A stretch of DNA of 64,000 nucleotides from an uncultured Gammaproteobacteria bacterium. GTDB lineage: Bacteria; Pseudomonadota; Gammaproteobacteria; Pseudomonadales; Pseudohongiellaceae. A model generated the notes under the pieces. That model saw only the letters and a program-made list of their open reading frames with translations, had not been told where the DNA came from and ran no database searches. The position numbers and the translations under genes were made by a program. The first letter of the stretch is position 1; each line of letters begins with the position of its first letter. Shown here one piece after another: positions 20,928-28,816 of the stretch. The stretch lies in the NCBI GenBank assembly GCA_937898685.1, contig CALEJT010000017.1, positions 124,001 through 188,000 of the forward strand, written 5' to 3'.

Positions 20928-21223
20928 AACCCAACAAGGTTCCCGCTGCTTCCACTTCTCCCGTGTCCGCCACCACGCTGCCGCCCGTGCAGGCGCAAAC
21001 CCTGCGCCACGCCGTCACGCAGGCGCTCAATGCCTATCTCTCCAACGTGGACGAGGAATTCATTCGTGACTTCTACGCCACCGTGATGGCCGAAGTGGAG
21101 CAACCGCTGCTCGCCGCCGTGATGCAGAAGGCGCGCAGCAATCAGAGTCGTGCGGCGCTGATGCTTGGCCTCAATCGCGCCACGCTGCGCAAAAAACTTC
21201 GTCAATATCAAATGCTGGACTAA
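20924..21223 (+). CDS. fis: DNA-binding protein Fis
   Basis: A 99-residue nucleoid-associated regulator, the normal length. The C-terminal helix-turn-helix (about 73-97, NQSRAALMLGLNRATLRKKL) is strongly conserved, and the N-terminal beta-hairpin region is more variable. Fis bends DNA and activates stable-RNA promoters in fast growth. The start is GTG overlapping the dusB stop, so translation is probably coupled. Confidence 0.95.
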   Translation: MKPNKVPAASTSPVSATTLPPVQAQTLRHAVTQALNAYLSNVDEEFIRDFYATVMAEVEQPLLAAVMQKARSNQSRAALMLGLNRATLRKKLRQYQMLD

Positions 21224-21228
21224 GCCAC

Positions 21229-22821
21229 ATGAGTCTTCACCCTGCCCCTGGCAACCCCGACCCCACCCCCGTACGCCGCGCGCTGCTGAGCGTGTCGGAC
21301 AAAAACGGCATCGCCGATTTCGCACGCAAGCTGAGCGCACTCGGCGTCGAACTGCTGTCCACCGGCGGCACCTACAAACTGCTGCGTGATGCCGGCATTC
21401 CCGTGATCGAAGTCGGCGAATGGACCGGCTTCCCCGAGATCATGGATGGCCGCGTGAAGACGCTGCATCCGAAGGTGCACGGCGGCATCCTCGGCCGTCG
21501 CAGTCTCGATCAGGAAGTGATGGCCGCACACGACATTCCGCCGATCGACATGGTGGTGGTGAATCTCTATCCCTTCGAAGCCACGGTGGCGCGGCCGAAC
21601 TGCACACTGGAAGAAGCGATCGAGAACATCGACATCGGTGGCCCGACCATGCTGCGAGCCGCTGCGAAGAACCACGCCTGGGTAAGCGTCGTGGTCGACC
21701 CTTCGAGCTATCCGCAGATCATTCGCGAGCTGCAGGAAAACGACGGCGCCATCACCGCCGCCACGCGTTTCGAACTCGCGCTCGCCACCTTCGAACACAC
21801 GGCACGCTATGACGGCGCCATCGCCAACTATCTCGGCCGCCGCGTCGGCGCCACTTCGCATTTTCCGCGCACCTGGAACAGCCAGTTCCGTCTCAAACAG
21901 GGCCTGCGCTACGGCGAGAACCCGCATCAGGAAGCGGCCTTCTACGTCGAACACGAAATCACCGACGCCAGCGTGGCGAGCTCGATCCAGCTGCAGGGCA
22001 AGGAGCTGTCCTTCAACAACATTGCCGACACCGATGCTGCGCTCGAATGTGTGAAGACCTTCAGCGAGCCGGCCTGTGTGATCGTCAAACACGCCAACCC
22101 CTGCGGTGTGGCCGTGGCCGAGTCGCCGCTCAAAGCCTATGAACGCGCCTACGCCACCGATCCCACTTCCGCCTTCGGCGGCATCATCGCCTTCAACCGC
22201 GAGCTCGATGCGGAAACCGCCGAAGCCATCATCAGTCGGCAGTTCGCCGAAGTGATCGTGGCGCCAGCCGTCAGCGATGCCGCACGTGCGGTGCTGGCGA
22301 AGAAGGAAAACCTGCGGCTTCTGAGCTGCGGTGCCCTGCCGCAGCGTCCGGCACCGGCCTGGGACTACAAGAAGGTCAACGGTGGTTTACTAGTGCAGAC
22401 GCTCGATCAGGGTCTGATCACCGCCAACGATCTCAAGGTCGTCACCAAGCGCGCGCCTACCGAGGCCGAACTGCGCGATCTCCTCTTCGCGTGGAAGGTG
22501 GTGAAGTTCGTCAAATCCAACGCCATCGTCTATTGCCGTGATGGCCAGACCATCGGCATCGGCGCCGGTCAGATGAGCCGCGTCTACAGCGCGCGCATCG
22601 CCGCCATCAAGGCAGCCGACGCGAGTCTCGAAGTGAAGGGCTCGGTGATGGCTTCCGACGCCTTCTTCCCCTTCCGCGACGGCATCGATGCTGCGGCAGA
22701 AATCGGTGTCACCGCAGTGATCCATCCCGGTGGTTCGCTGCGCGACGACGAAGTGATCGCCGCCGCCGATGAAGCGAACATCGCGATGGTGTTTACCGGC
22801 ATGCGTCATTTCCGCCACTGA
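21229..22821 (+). CDS. purH: Bifunctional AICAR transformylase / IMP cyclohydrolase
   Basis: A 530-residue two-domain enzyme for the last two steps of IMP synthesis. The N-terminal IMP cyclohydrolase domain (about 15-210) has ALLSVSDKNGIADFARKL, STGGTYKLL and GRVKTLHPKVHGG. The C-terminal transformylase domain has the KHANPCG catalytic Lys-His, TDPTSAFGGIIAFNRELD and SNAIVYCRDGQTIGIGAGQMSRV. Full length. It begins 5 bases after fis and precedes purD, the usual gammaproteobacterial order. Confidence 0.97.
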   Translation: MSLHPAPGNPDPTPVRRALLSVSDKNGIADFARKLSALGVELLSTGGTYKLLRDAGIPVIEVGEWTGFPEIMDGRVKTLHPKVHGGILGRRSLDQEVMAAHDIPPIDMVVVNLYPFEATVARPNCTLEEAIENIDIGGPTMLRAAAKNHAWVSVVVDPSSYPQIIRELQENDGAITAATRFELALATFEHTARYDGAIANYLGRRVGATSHFPRTWNSQFRLKQGLRYGENPHQEAAFYVEHEITDASVASSIQLQGKELSFNNIADTDAALECVKTFSEPACVIVKHANPCGVAVAESPLKAYERAYATDPTSAFGGIIAFNRELDAETAEAIISRQFAEVIVAPAVSDAARAVLAKKENLRLLSCGALPQRPAPAWDYKKVNGGLLVQTLDQGLITANDLKVVTKRAPTEAELRDLLFAWKVVKFVKSNAIVYCRDGQTIGIGAGQMSRVYSARIAAIKAADASLEVKGSVMASDAFFPFRDGIDAAAEIGVTAVIHPGGSLRDDEVIAAADEANIAMVFTGMRHFRH

Positions 22822-22856
22822 GCAAAGCTCGGGCCTCAAGCAAGTTTGGAGATGCA

Positions 22857-24146
22857 ATGAAAGTCATGATCATCGGCAGCGGCGGGCGCGAACACGCACT
22901 TGCCTTCAAAGCTGCCAGCTCACCGCGTGTGGAACAGGTCTTCGTCGTGCCCGGCAATGCCGGCACCGCACGCGAAGCGAAGGTGCAGAACGTCGCGCTG
23001 GACATAAGCGACTTCGATGCGCTGAGCCGTTTCGCGCGTGAACAGAACATCGCACTCACCATCGTCGGTCCGGAAGCGCCGCTCGTCGACGGCATCGTCG
23101 ATTACTTCCAGGCGCAGAACCTCGCCTGCTTCGGTCCGCGCAAGGGTGCCGCACAGCTCGAAGGTTCCAAGGCCTTCACCAAGGACTTCCTCGCGCGTCA
23201 CAACATTCCCACCGCCGCCTATCGCAACTTCACCGAAGTCGAACCGGCTCTGGAGTACCTGCGCACGCAGTCTTTGCCGATCGTGATCAAGGCCGATGGT
23301 CTTGCTGCCGGCAAGGGCGTGATCATCGCGCAGACGCTGGAAGAAGCCGAAGCCACCGTGCGTGACATGCTCTCGGGCAACAGCTTCGGCAAGGCCGGTC
23401 ATCGTGTGGTGATCGAAGAATTCATGGTTGGTGAGGAAGCGAGCTTCATCGCCCTCGTCGACGGCAAGACGGCCCTGCCCTTCGCCACGTCGCAGGATCA
23501 CAAGGCGCGCGACGAAGGCGACAAGGGTCCGAACACCGGCGGCATGGGTGCCTATTCGCCGGCCCCCGTGGTCACGCCGCAAGTGCATGAGCGCATCATG
23601 AACGAGGTGATCTATCCGACCGTGCGCGGCATGGCGATGGAAGGCAACACCTATGTCGGTTTCCTCTATGCCGGTCTGATGATCACGCCCGACGGCACGC
23701 CCAAGGTGGTGGAATTCAACTGCCGTTTCGGCGATCCCGAAGCACAGCCGGTAATGCTGCGTCTGCAGACCGACCTCATCGATCTCGTCGAGGCCGCACT
23801 CGCCGGCACTCTGGACCAGCAGGACATCAGCTTCGATCCGCGCGCCGCGCTCGGCGTGGTGCTGACCGCAGGTGGTTATCCGGATACCTATGCGAAGGGT
23901 GCCGTGATCAGCGGTCTCGATCTGCCCGGCCCCGATGGCAGCAAACTCTTCCACGCCGGCACCAAGCTCGATAATGGCAAGGTCGTGACCAATGGCGGTC
24001 GCGTGCTCTGCGCCACCGCGCTCGGCAACACGGTGTCGGAAGCGGCGCAGAAAGCCTACGAACTTGCTGCCAACATCAGCTGGGACAATCTCTACTATCG
24101 TCGCGACATCGGTTGGCGCGCGATTGCACGGGAACAACAGAACTGA
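22857..24146 (+). CDS. purD: Phosphoribosylamine-glycine ligase
   Basis: A 429-residue ATP-grasp ligase joining glycine to 5-phosphoribosylamine in purine synthesis. Blocks seen are MIIGSGGREHALAFK, VGPEAPLVDGI, IKADGLAAGKGVIIA, SQDHKARDEGDKGPNTGGMGAYSP and VVEFNCRFGDPEAQPV. GGAG five bases before the ATG supports the start. It lies 35 bases after purH, in the same transcription unit. Confidence 0.97.
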   Translation: MKVMIIGSGGREHALAFKAASSPRVEQVFVVPGNAGTAREAKVQNVALDISDFDALSRFAREQNIALTIVGPEAPLVDGIVDYFQAQNLACFGPRKGAAQLEGSKAFTKDFLARHNIPTAAYRNFTEVEPALEYLRTQSLPIVIKADGLAAGKGVIIAQTLEEAEATVRDMLSGNSFGKAGHRVVIEEFMVGEEASFIALVDGKTALPFATSQDHKARDEGDKGPNTGGMGAYSPAPVVTPQVHERIMNEVIYPTVRGMAMEGNTYVGFLYAGLMITPDGTPKVVEFNCRFGDPEAQPVMLRLQTDLIDLVEAALAGTLDQQDISFDPRAALGVVLTAGGYPDTYAKGAVISGLDLPGPDGSKLFHAGTKLDNGKVVTNGGRVLCATALGNTVSEAAQKAYELAANISWDNLYYRRDIGWRAIAREQQN

Positions 24147-24158
24147 GTGGTGAAGACC

Positions 24159-24809
24159 ATGCGAGCCAGCGACAGATCCTTCAGTGGTTTCGACAAACTG
24201 GTGCTCAATCTCGATCAGGCACTGCGTACGCTGGTGCCTGGCAGCACGGCAGCGCAGCGGCCCAATCCAGCCGAAGCGCAGGAAGCGACTTCATTGGAGG
24301 GTGCTGCCGCCGAACACGCCGCGGGTCTGATGCGCATCAATCACACCGGAGAAATCTGCGCGCAGGCGCTCTATCAAGGTCAGGCGCTCACCGCGCGTTT
24401 GCCGCAGGTGCGTGCAAGCATGGAGCAGGCAGCGCGTGAGGAAAGCGATCATCTCGCCTGGTGTGAAAGTCGACTGAAGGAACTCGGGAGTCGCCCGAGC
24501 CTGCTCAATCCACTGTGGTACGGCATGAGCTTCGGGCTCGGCGCCGTTGCCGGCCTCGCCGGCGACAAGTGGAGCCTGGGCTTCGTGGCGGAAACTGAAA
24601 ACCAGGTATGCGAACACCTGCGTGATCATCTACAGCGTTTGCCCGAGAGCGATCAGCGCAGCAAGGCGATCCTGCAGCAGATGCTGGTGGATGAAGGCAA
24701 GCACCAAACACAGGCGAAGGCTGCAGGCGGCGCCGAGCTGCCGTTACCCGTGAAAGGGCTCATGGCGGCGATGGCGCGCGTGATGAAGACCACCGTCTAT
24801 CGCATCTGA
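24159..24809 (+). CDS. coq7: 3-demethoxyubiquinol 3-hydroxylase Coq7
   Basis: A 216-residue carboxylate-bridged di-iron hydroxylase of ubiquinone synthesis. The iron-ligand motifs are MRINHTGEICAQALYQGQ, REESDHLAWCE and a late VDEGKHQTQA. The ATG at 24159 is preferred over the tandem GTG codons at 24147, because MRASDRSFSGFDKLVLNLDQALRTL matches the family start. It begins 12 bases after the purD stop and ends at a strong terminator. In pseudomonads coq7 lies near speD, an osmC-like gene and vfr; here the speD position is taken by a SYLF gene. Confidence 0.95.
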   Translation: MRASDRSFSGFDKLVLNLDQALRTLVPGSTAAQRPNPAEAQEATSLEGAAAEHAAGLMRINHTGEICAQALYQGQALTARLPQVRASMEQAAREESDHLAWCESRLKELGSRPSLLNPLWYGMSFGLGAVAGLAGDKWSLGFVAETENQVCEHLRDHLQRLPESDQRSKAILQQMLVDEGKHQTQAKAAGGAELPLPVKGLMAAMARVMKTTVYRI

Positions 24810-24817
24810 CCCAATAA

Positions 24818-24844
24818 AAAAGGCGCGCCACTGGCGCGCCTTTT
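24818..24844. terminator. Bidirectional intrinsic terminator after coq7
   Basis: GGCGCGCC, a 3-base loop and GGCGCGCC are flanked by A and T runs (AAAA on the left, TTTT on the right). It is therefore a Rho-independent terminator in both directions, serving coq7 on the plus strand and the convergent SYLF gene on the minus strand. Confidence 0.92.
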
Positions 24845-24861
24845 CGTTCCTATCCGCTCGT

Positions 24862-25425
24862 TCAATTAAGCTCGTCGTCGGGCCAGAACTTCGTACCCTT
24901 CACTGTGGCCTGCAAGGCTAGACCGGATTCGGTGAGCTGATAAACGGTGATGTTCTCGAGATGGAGCTCACCACCGACGGCAACACCCTTGTCACTGGCG
25001 ACGGCTGCGGCATCGGCCTGAGCACCTACCGCCACACCGTATTCCATGAAACGCTGCAACGCGTCTTCATTGTGGAACACCATGATGATGCGGAAGTCCT
25101 TCACACCGAGACCGAAGCCCACACCGACTTCCCCCATTTTCAGATAGGTATCGGCGCCGGTGCGATTGTCGCGCACGATGCCGTAACCACCACCGAAGCT
25201 CGCCAGCACGACGTTGACGTTGGCATTGCTGAATACGGCATAGCCCACGGCGTCTTCGATCTGCTGTTTCACATCGGGTTTTTCCTGGTAGAGCTCTGCC
25301 AGTACTTCACTACGCATGTCCTGTACTGCAGCGCGTTTCTCTTCCACCGTTTCGGCCTGCGACAGACTCGTTGCAACGGCCAACACGACACCACACAACC
25401 ACCGCGTTTGCATCCTGGTAAACAT
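24862..25425 (-). CDS. Exported SYLF (YSC84-type) lipid-binding protein
   Basis: A 187-residue protein with a signal peptide (through SLSQA, about residue 24) and a SYLF domain. Typical features are AVGYAVFSNANVNVVLASFGGGYGI, GVGFGLGVKDFRIIMVFHNEDAL and a late GVAVGG. SYLF proteins bind phospholipids and are often envelope-associated in bacteria; the precise role is unknown. A perfect AAGGAGG four bases before the ATG suggests strong translation. It stands alone between two terminator-like structures. Confidence 0.85.
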   Translation of the reverse strand: MFTRMQTRWLCGVVLAVATSLSQAETVEEKRAAVQDMRSEVLAELYQEKPDVKQQIEDAVGYAVFSNANVNVVLASFGGGYGIVRDNRTGADTYLKMGEVGVGFGLGVKDFRIIMVFHNEDALQRFMEYGVAVGAQADAAAVASDKGVAVGGELHLENITVYQLTESGLALQATVKGTKFWPDDELN

Positions 25426-25662
25426 GATTCCTCCTTAAGCTCTGGTTTGACCGCTGCCAGCCTCATGAGCTGAACACGGTATTCGGGACTCGAAAACTGC
25501 AGTCAAAGTGGCTTGAGCAAGGCCCATGCCAGTGCTTTGGCATTACTGCAACTCAGCAGAAATGCTCAGGAAATTGCTCGGTTCTCATGTGCGACTCAGC
25601 AGTAGCACATGCAAAAACTTCCTGGTGGCGGGTAAAGATTACGGAGGAGCTGGAGAGGAAAC

Positions 25663-25686
25663 GCCGACCATGTCGCGATGGCCGGC
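25663..25686 (-). terminator. Hairpin after the OsmC-like gene, weak terminator
   Basis: Nine-base arms with one mismatch (GCCGACCAT and ATGGCCGGC) and a 6-base loop sit just past the OsmC-like stop. A pyrimidine stretch, but no pure T run, follows on the minus strand. The rest of the 268-base gap 25426-25693 shows no gene; the SYLF promoter should lie there. Confidence 0.35.
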
Positions 25687-25693
25687 GCGCGAT

Positions 25694-26113
25694 TCAGGCT
25701 TCGAGCACTTCGAAGTCGTGAGTGATTTCGACACCGGCCTTACCGAGCATGATCGAGGCCGAACAGTACTTTTCGGCGGAAAGGTGAACCGCTCGTTCGA
25801 CGCGCGCGGGATCGAGGTTCTTGCCGGTGACGACGAAGTGCAGATGAATCTTCTCGAACACGGCCGGAATGGCATCGGCGCGCACCGCGCTCAGTTCGCA
25901 GCGACAGTCGACCACGTTCTGACGCGCCTTGGTGAGAATGTTCATCACGTCGAAGGCGGAGCAGCCGCCCACGCCGAGCAGCAGCATTTCCATCGGGCGC
26001 ACGCCCATGTTGCGGCCGCCTGCATCGGGAGGTCCGTCCATCACCACGGTGTGCCCCGAACCGGATTCGCCGAGAAACATGGCGCCATCCACCCATTTGA
26101 TCGTTGCTTTCAT
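25694..26113 (-). CDS. OsmC/YhfA-like peroxide-handling protein
   Basis: A 139-residue OsmC-family protein with the two conserved cysteines, C51 in GVGGCSAFDVM and C117 in SAEKYCSAS. Those cysteines reduce organic hydroperoxides in OsmC/Ohr proteins. The sequence around them (RPMEMLLLGVGGCSAFD) is of the YhfA type, commonly found beside crp/vfr in gammaproteobacteria, as here. The substrate is not proven for this subgroup. Confidence 0.9.
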   Translation of the reverse strand: MKATIKWVDGAMFLGESGSGHTVVMDGPPDAGGRNMGVRPMEMLLLGVGGCSAFDVMNILTKARQNVVDCRCELSAVRADAIPAVFEKIHLHFVVTGKNLDPARVERAVHLSAEKYCSASIMLGKAGVEITHDFEVLEA

Positions 26114-26328
26114 GCTGCTGAAGCTCCTACGGAAAAATGGCGCGAATTATCCCACAAATGCGCAGGCAGCGACCTCGCGTCCAACGAAGCGCGCACCACC
26201 GCGTATAAAGTAGCGCCATATTTGCGCACAACGGTGCAAAGACCTACACCTAATTGGCTAAGCATTCACGATACTATGCCGCGCCGCTCGCGGAACGAAT
26301 TTCTCGAAATAGAACACAACCAGCCAAT

Positions 26329-26344
26329 TGTGATATACATCGCC
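26329..26344 (+). promoter_or_regulatory. crp: Candidate crp promoter -10 and CRP half-site
   Basis: TGTGA, then TATACA, then TCGCC resembles the CRP consensus TGTGA-N6-TCACA with a good left half and a 3/5 right half. The six central bases (26334-26339) also form an extended -10 (TGATATACA) about 40 bases before the crp ATG. Binding here would block RNA polymerase and give negative autoregulation, as known for crp in other bacteria. The rest of 26114-26376 is non-coding. Confidence 0.3.
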
Positions 26345-26376
26345 CCTCATAAAGAGAGGACCGACGAGGTTTCTGC

Positions 26377-27012
26377 ATGGCCCTGATGGCGATCACTCCC
26401 CACATTCGTGACCTGGACAATTTCCTCAGCCACGCGCATCGCCGGAAATATCCCAACAAGACCACCATCATCCACGAAGGCGATAAGTGCGAGACCCTCT
26501 ACTACATCATCAGCGGTTCGGTTTCCGTCATCCTCGAGGATGAAGAGGGTAAAGAGGCAGTAATCACCTACCTCAATCCTGGCGACTTCTTCGGTGAGAT
26601 GGGCTTGTTCGAAAGCCAGGAATCCCGCAGTGCCTGCGTCCGCACCAAGACCGAGTGCGAAATCGCGGAAATTTCCTACCAGGCCTTCAACGCGTACACG
26701 CGTCAGCATCCCGAAATTCTCTACACGATCGGCCAACAGATGGCCCATCGTCTTCGCAGCACCACCAAGCGTGTCGCCGACCTGAGCTTCCTCGACGTCA
26801 CCGGCCGCATCGCCAGCATCCTGCTGGAACTCAGCAAACAGCCCGATGCCATGACCCATCCCGACGGCATGCAGATCAAGATCACGCGCCAGGAACTCGG
26901 ACGCATCGTGAACTGTTCGCGCGAGATGGCAGGCCGCGTGCTGAAGGATCTCGAGGATCAGGGATTGATCGAAGTGCACGGCAAGACCATCGTCGTGTAC
27001 GGCACGCGCTGA
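26377..27012 (+). CDS. crp: cAMP receptor protein (CRP/Vfr type)
   Basis: A 211-residue cAMP-dependent transcription regulator. The cAMP-binding domain has GDFFGEMGLFESQESRSACVR (phosphate-binding Glu, Arg and Ser as in E. coli CRP), followed by the long dimer helix. The C-terminal helix-turn-helix is ITRQELGRIVNCSREMAGRVL, with the specificity Arg-Glu-Arg pattern of CRP. The ATG at 26377 has GAGG seven bases upstream. Its position beside the osmC-like and trp genes matches vfr in pseudomonads. Confidence 0.96.
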   Translation: MALMAITPHIRDLDNFLSHAHRRKYPNKTTIIHEGDKCETLYYIISGSVSVILEDEEGKEAVITYLNPGDFFGEMGLFESQESRSACVRTKTECEIAEISYQAFNAYTRQHPEILYTIGQQMAHRLRSTTKRVADLSFLDVTGRIASILLELSKQPDAMTHPDGMQIKITRQELGRIVNCSREMAGRVLKDLEDQGLIEVHGKTIVVYGTR

Positions 27013-27037
27013 TTACCGCAGCAGGAAATTCAGAAGT

Positions 27038-27397
27038 TCAGAAAAGCACCAGGATCCAGACCAGGCCCGCCGTGAGGATGCTCACCAGCACCGCGGCGGA
27101 GCCGAGATCCTTGGCCCTGCCAGAAAGCTCGTGGTGTTCGTGACCGATACGATCCACCACCGCCTCGATGCTCGAATTGAGCAACTCCACGATCAGAACC
27201 AGCAATACGGAGCCGGCCAACAAGGCCTTTTCGGCGCCGTCATATCCCAGATAGAGACCGAGTGGTACCGCCACGATCGCAGCCAGCACTTCCTGACGAA
27301 AGGCGGCTTCGTGACGCCAGCAGGCACGCAGTCCCTGCCGCGCATGGCCGATGGCAGCCACGATGCGTGCGAGACCGCGTCCGCCGGGTTTAGCCAT
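27038..27397 (-). CDS. dgkA: Diacylglycerol kinase
   Basis: A 119-residue trimeric membrane kinase with three membrane helices. It phosphorylates diacylglycerol released by membrane-derived oligosaccharide or lipid A modification reactions. The hallmark block NSSIEAVVDRIGHEHHELSGRAKDLGSAAV is nearly identical to E. coli DgkA. It overlaps the end of trpC by 8 bases and is convergent with crp. This slot, between crp and trpC, is an unusual place for it. Confidence 0.95.
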   Translation of the reverse strand: MAKPGGRGLARIVAAIGHARQGLRACWRHEAAFRQEVLAAIVAVPLGLYLGYDGAEKALLAGSVLLVLIVELLNSSIEAVVDRIGHEHHELSGRAKDLGSAAVLVSILTAGLVWILVLF

Positions 27398-28199
27398 TGA
27401 AGAAGAGCTCTTGCAGTTTGAGGCCGGGATTGCCGGCGCGCATGAAGGACTCGCCGACGAGGAAGCCGTACACGCCGTGCTGCATCATTTCTTCCACGTC
27501 CTCGCGCGCGACGATGCCGCTTTCGGTGATCACCGTGGTGCCAGGGGGCAGGAAGTCCAGCAGACGATAGGTGACATTGAGGCTGGTCTTGAAGGTGTGC
27601 AGATCACGGTTGTTGATGCCGACGAGACGCGACTGCAACACGAGCGCACGCTCGAGTTCGGCCTGGTTGTGCACTTCCACCAGCACGTCGAGCTGCTGCT
27701 CCTTGGCCGTGTCGAAGAGCTCCTTCATCTGCACGTCGTCGAGCGCGGCGGCGATGAGCAGCACGCAATCGGCGCCGAGCGCGCGCGATTCCACGATCTG
27801 ATAGGGATCGATCATGAAGTCCTTGCGCAGCGCCGGCAGGTTGCAGGCCTCACGCGCCTGCTGCAGGAACTTGTCGCTGCCCTGGAAGAAGTCGACGTCG
27901 GTGAGCACCGACAGACAGGTGGCGCCGTGCTCGGCGTAATTGAGCGCGATCGCAGAGGGATCGAAGTCCTTGCGGATGAGTCCCTTGCTCGGCGAGGCTT
28001 TCTTGATCTCGGCGATCACGGCGGGACGCTTGTGATTGATCTGTTTCTCGAGTGCGGCGGCAAAGCCGCGGCAAGGCGGCTGCGCGGCGGCATCGCTCAA
28101 GAGATCGGCGAGCGAGCGCTGGGCACGACGTTCACTTACTTCCTCACGTTTGCGCGCAAGGATCTTGTCGAGAATGGTGCTGTCTTCTTGTTGCTGCAT
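27390..28199 (-). CDS. trpC: Indole-3-glycerol phosphate synthase
   Basis: A 269-residue (beta/alpha)8 enzyme of tryptophan synthesis. Blocks seen are ILDKILARKREEV, VIAEIKKASPSKGLIRKDFDP (catalytic Lys), VLTDVDFFQGS, LRKDFMIDPYQI, GINNRDLHTF and ITESGI. It is monofunctional, without a fused TrpF. It starts 25 bases after trpG, with no trpD between them. Confidence 0.97.
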   Translation of the reverse strand: MQQQEDSTILDKILARKREEVSERRAQRSLADLLSDAAAQPPCRGFAAALEKQINHKRPAVIAEIKKASPSKGLIRKDFDPSAIALNYAEHGATCLSVLTDVDFFQGSDKFLQQAREACNLPALRKDFMIDPYQIVESRALGADCVLLIAAALDDVQMKELFDTAKEQQLDVLVEVHNQAELERALVLQSRLVGINNRDLHTFKTSLNVTYRLLDFLPPGTTVITESGIVAREDVEEMMQHGVYGFLVGESFMRAGNPGLKLQELFFNG

Positions 28200-28224
28200 T
28201 ACTGCTTACCGCGGAGCGTGCCGC

Positions 28225-28806
28225 TCAGGTCCTATCGAGAAAATTCCGCAACAGCTGATGGCCGTGCTCAGTGAGGATGGATTCGGGGTGGAACTGCACA
28301 CCTTCGATGTCGTAGGTCTTGTGCCGTACCCCCATGATCTCTTCGATGCTGCCGTCTTCATTCTGGGTCCACGCCGTGACCTCGAGGCAATCGGGCAAGG
28401 TTTCCTGTTCGATCACCAGCGAGTGATAGCGCGTGGCGTCGTAGGGCGAGGGCAGTCCCTTGAACACCCCTTCACCCCGATGATGGATGGCGGACAGCTT
28501 GCCGTGCATCACGCGCTTGGCGCGGATGATGCGGCCGCCGAAGGCCTCGCCGATGCTCTGATGCCCGAGGCATACGCCCAACAGCGGAATCTTGCCGGCG
28601 AAATGTTTGATGACCGGCACAGAAATGCCGGCTTCTTTGGGCGTGCACGGGCCAGGTGAAATCACGATCTGACGCGGCGCCATGCGCTCGATGTCTTCCA
28701 ACGTGATCTCGTCGTTGCGATACACGCGGATGTCAGCCCCCAGCTCGCCGAAGTACTGCACGAGGTTGTAGGTAAAGGAATCGTAGTTGTCGATCATCAA
28801 CAGCAT
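28225..28806 (-). CDS. trpG: Anthranilate synthase component II (glutamine amidotransferase)
   Basis: A 193-residue class I amidotransferase supplying ammonia to TrpE. It has MLLMIDNYDSFTYNLVQYF, the nucleophile block LLGVCLGHQSIGEAFGG and the catalytic His/Glu in GVQFHPESILTEHG. The length is that of a stand-alone TrpG, with no fused TrpD domain. It follows trpE by 10 bases. It could also serve p-aminobenzoate synthesis (PabA role) if no separate pabA exists. Confidence 0.96.
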   Translation of the reverse strand: MLLMIDNYDSFTYNLVQYFGELGADIRVYRNDEITLEDIERMAPRQIVISPGPCTPKEAGISVPVIKHFAGKIPLLGVCLGHQSIGEAFGGRIIRAKRVMHGKLSAIHHRGEGVFKGLPSPYDATRYHSLVIEQETLPDCLEVTAWTQNEDGSIEEIMGVRHKTYDIEGVQFHPESILTEHGHQLLRNFLDRT

Positions 28807-28816
28807 CAGTGGGGCC

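Noticed and set aside
28200..28224. Remnant of trpD between trpG and trpC
   Set aside because: Only 25 bases are present, too few for a recognisable remnant.
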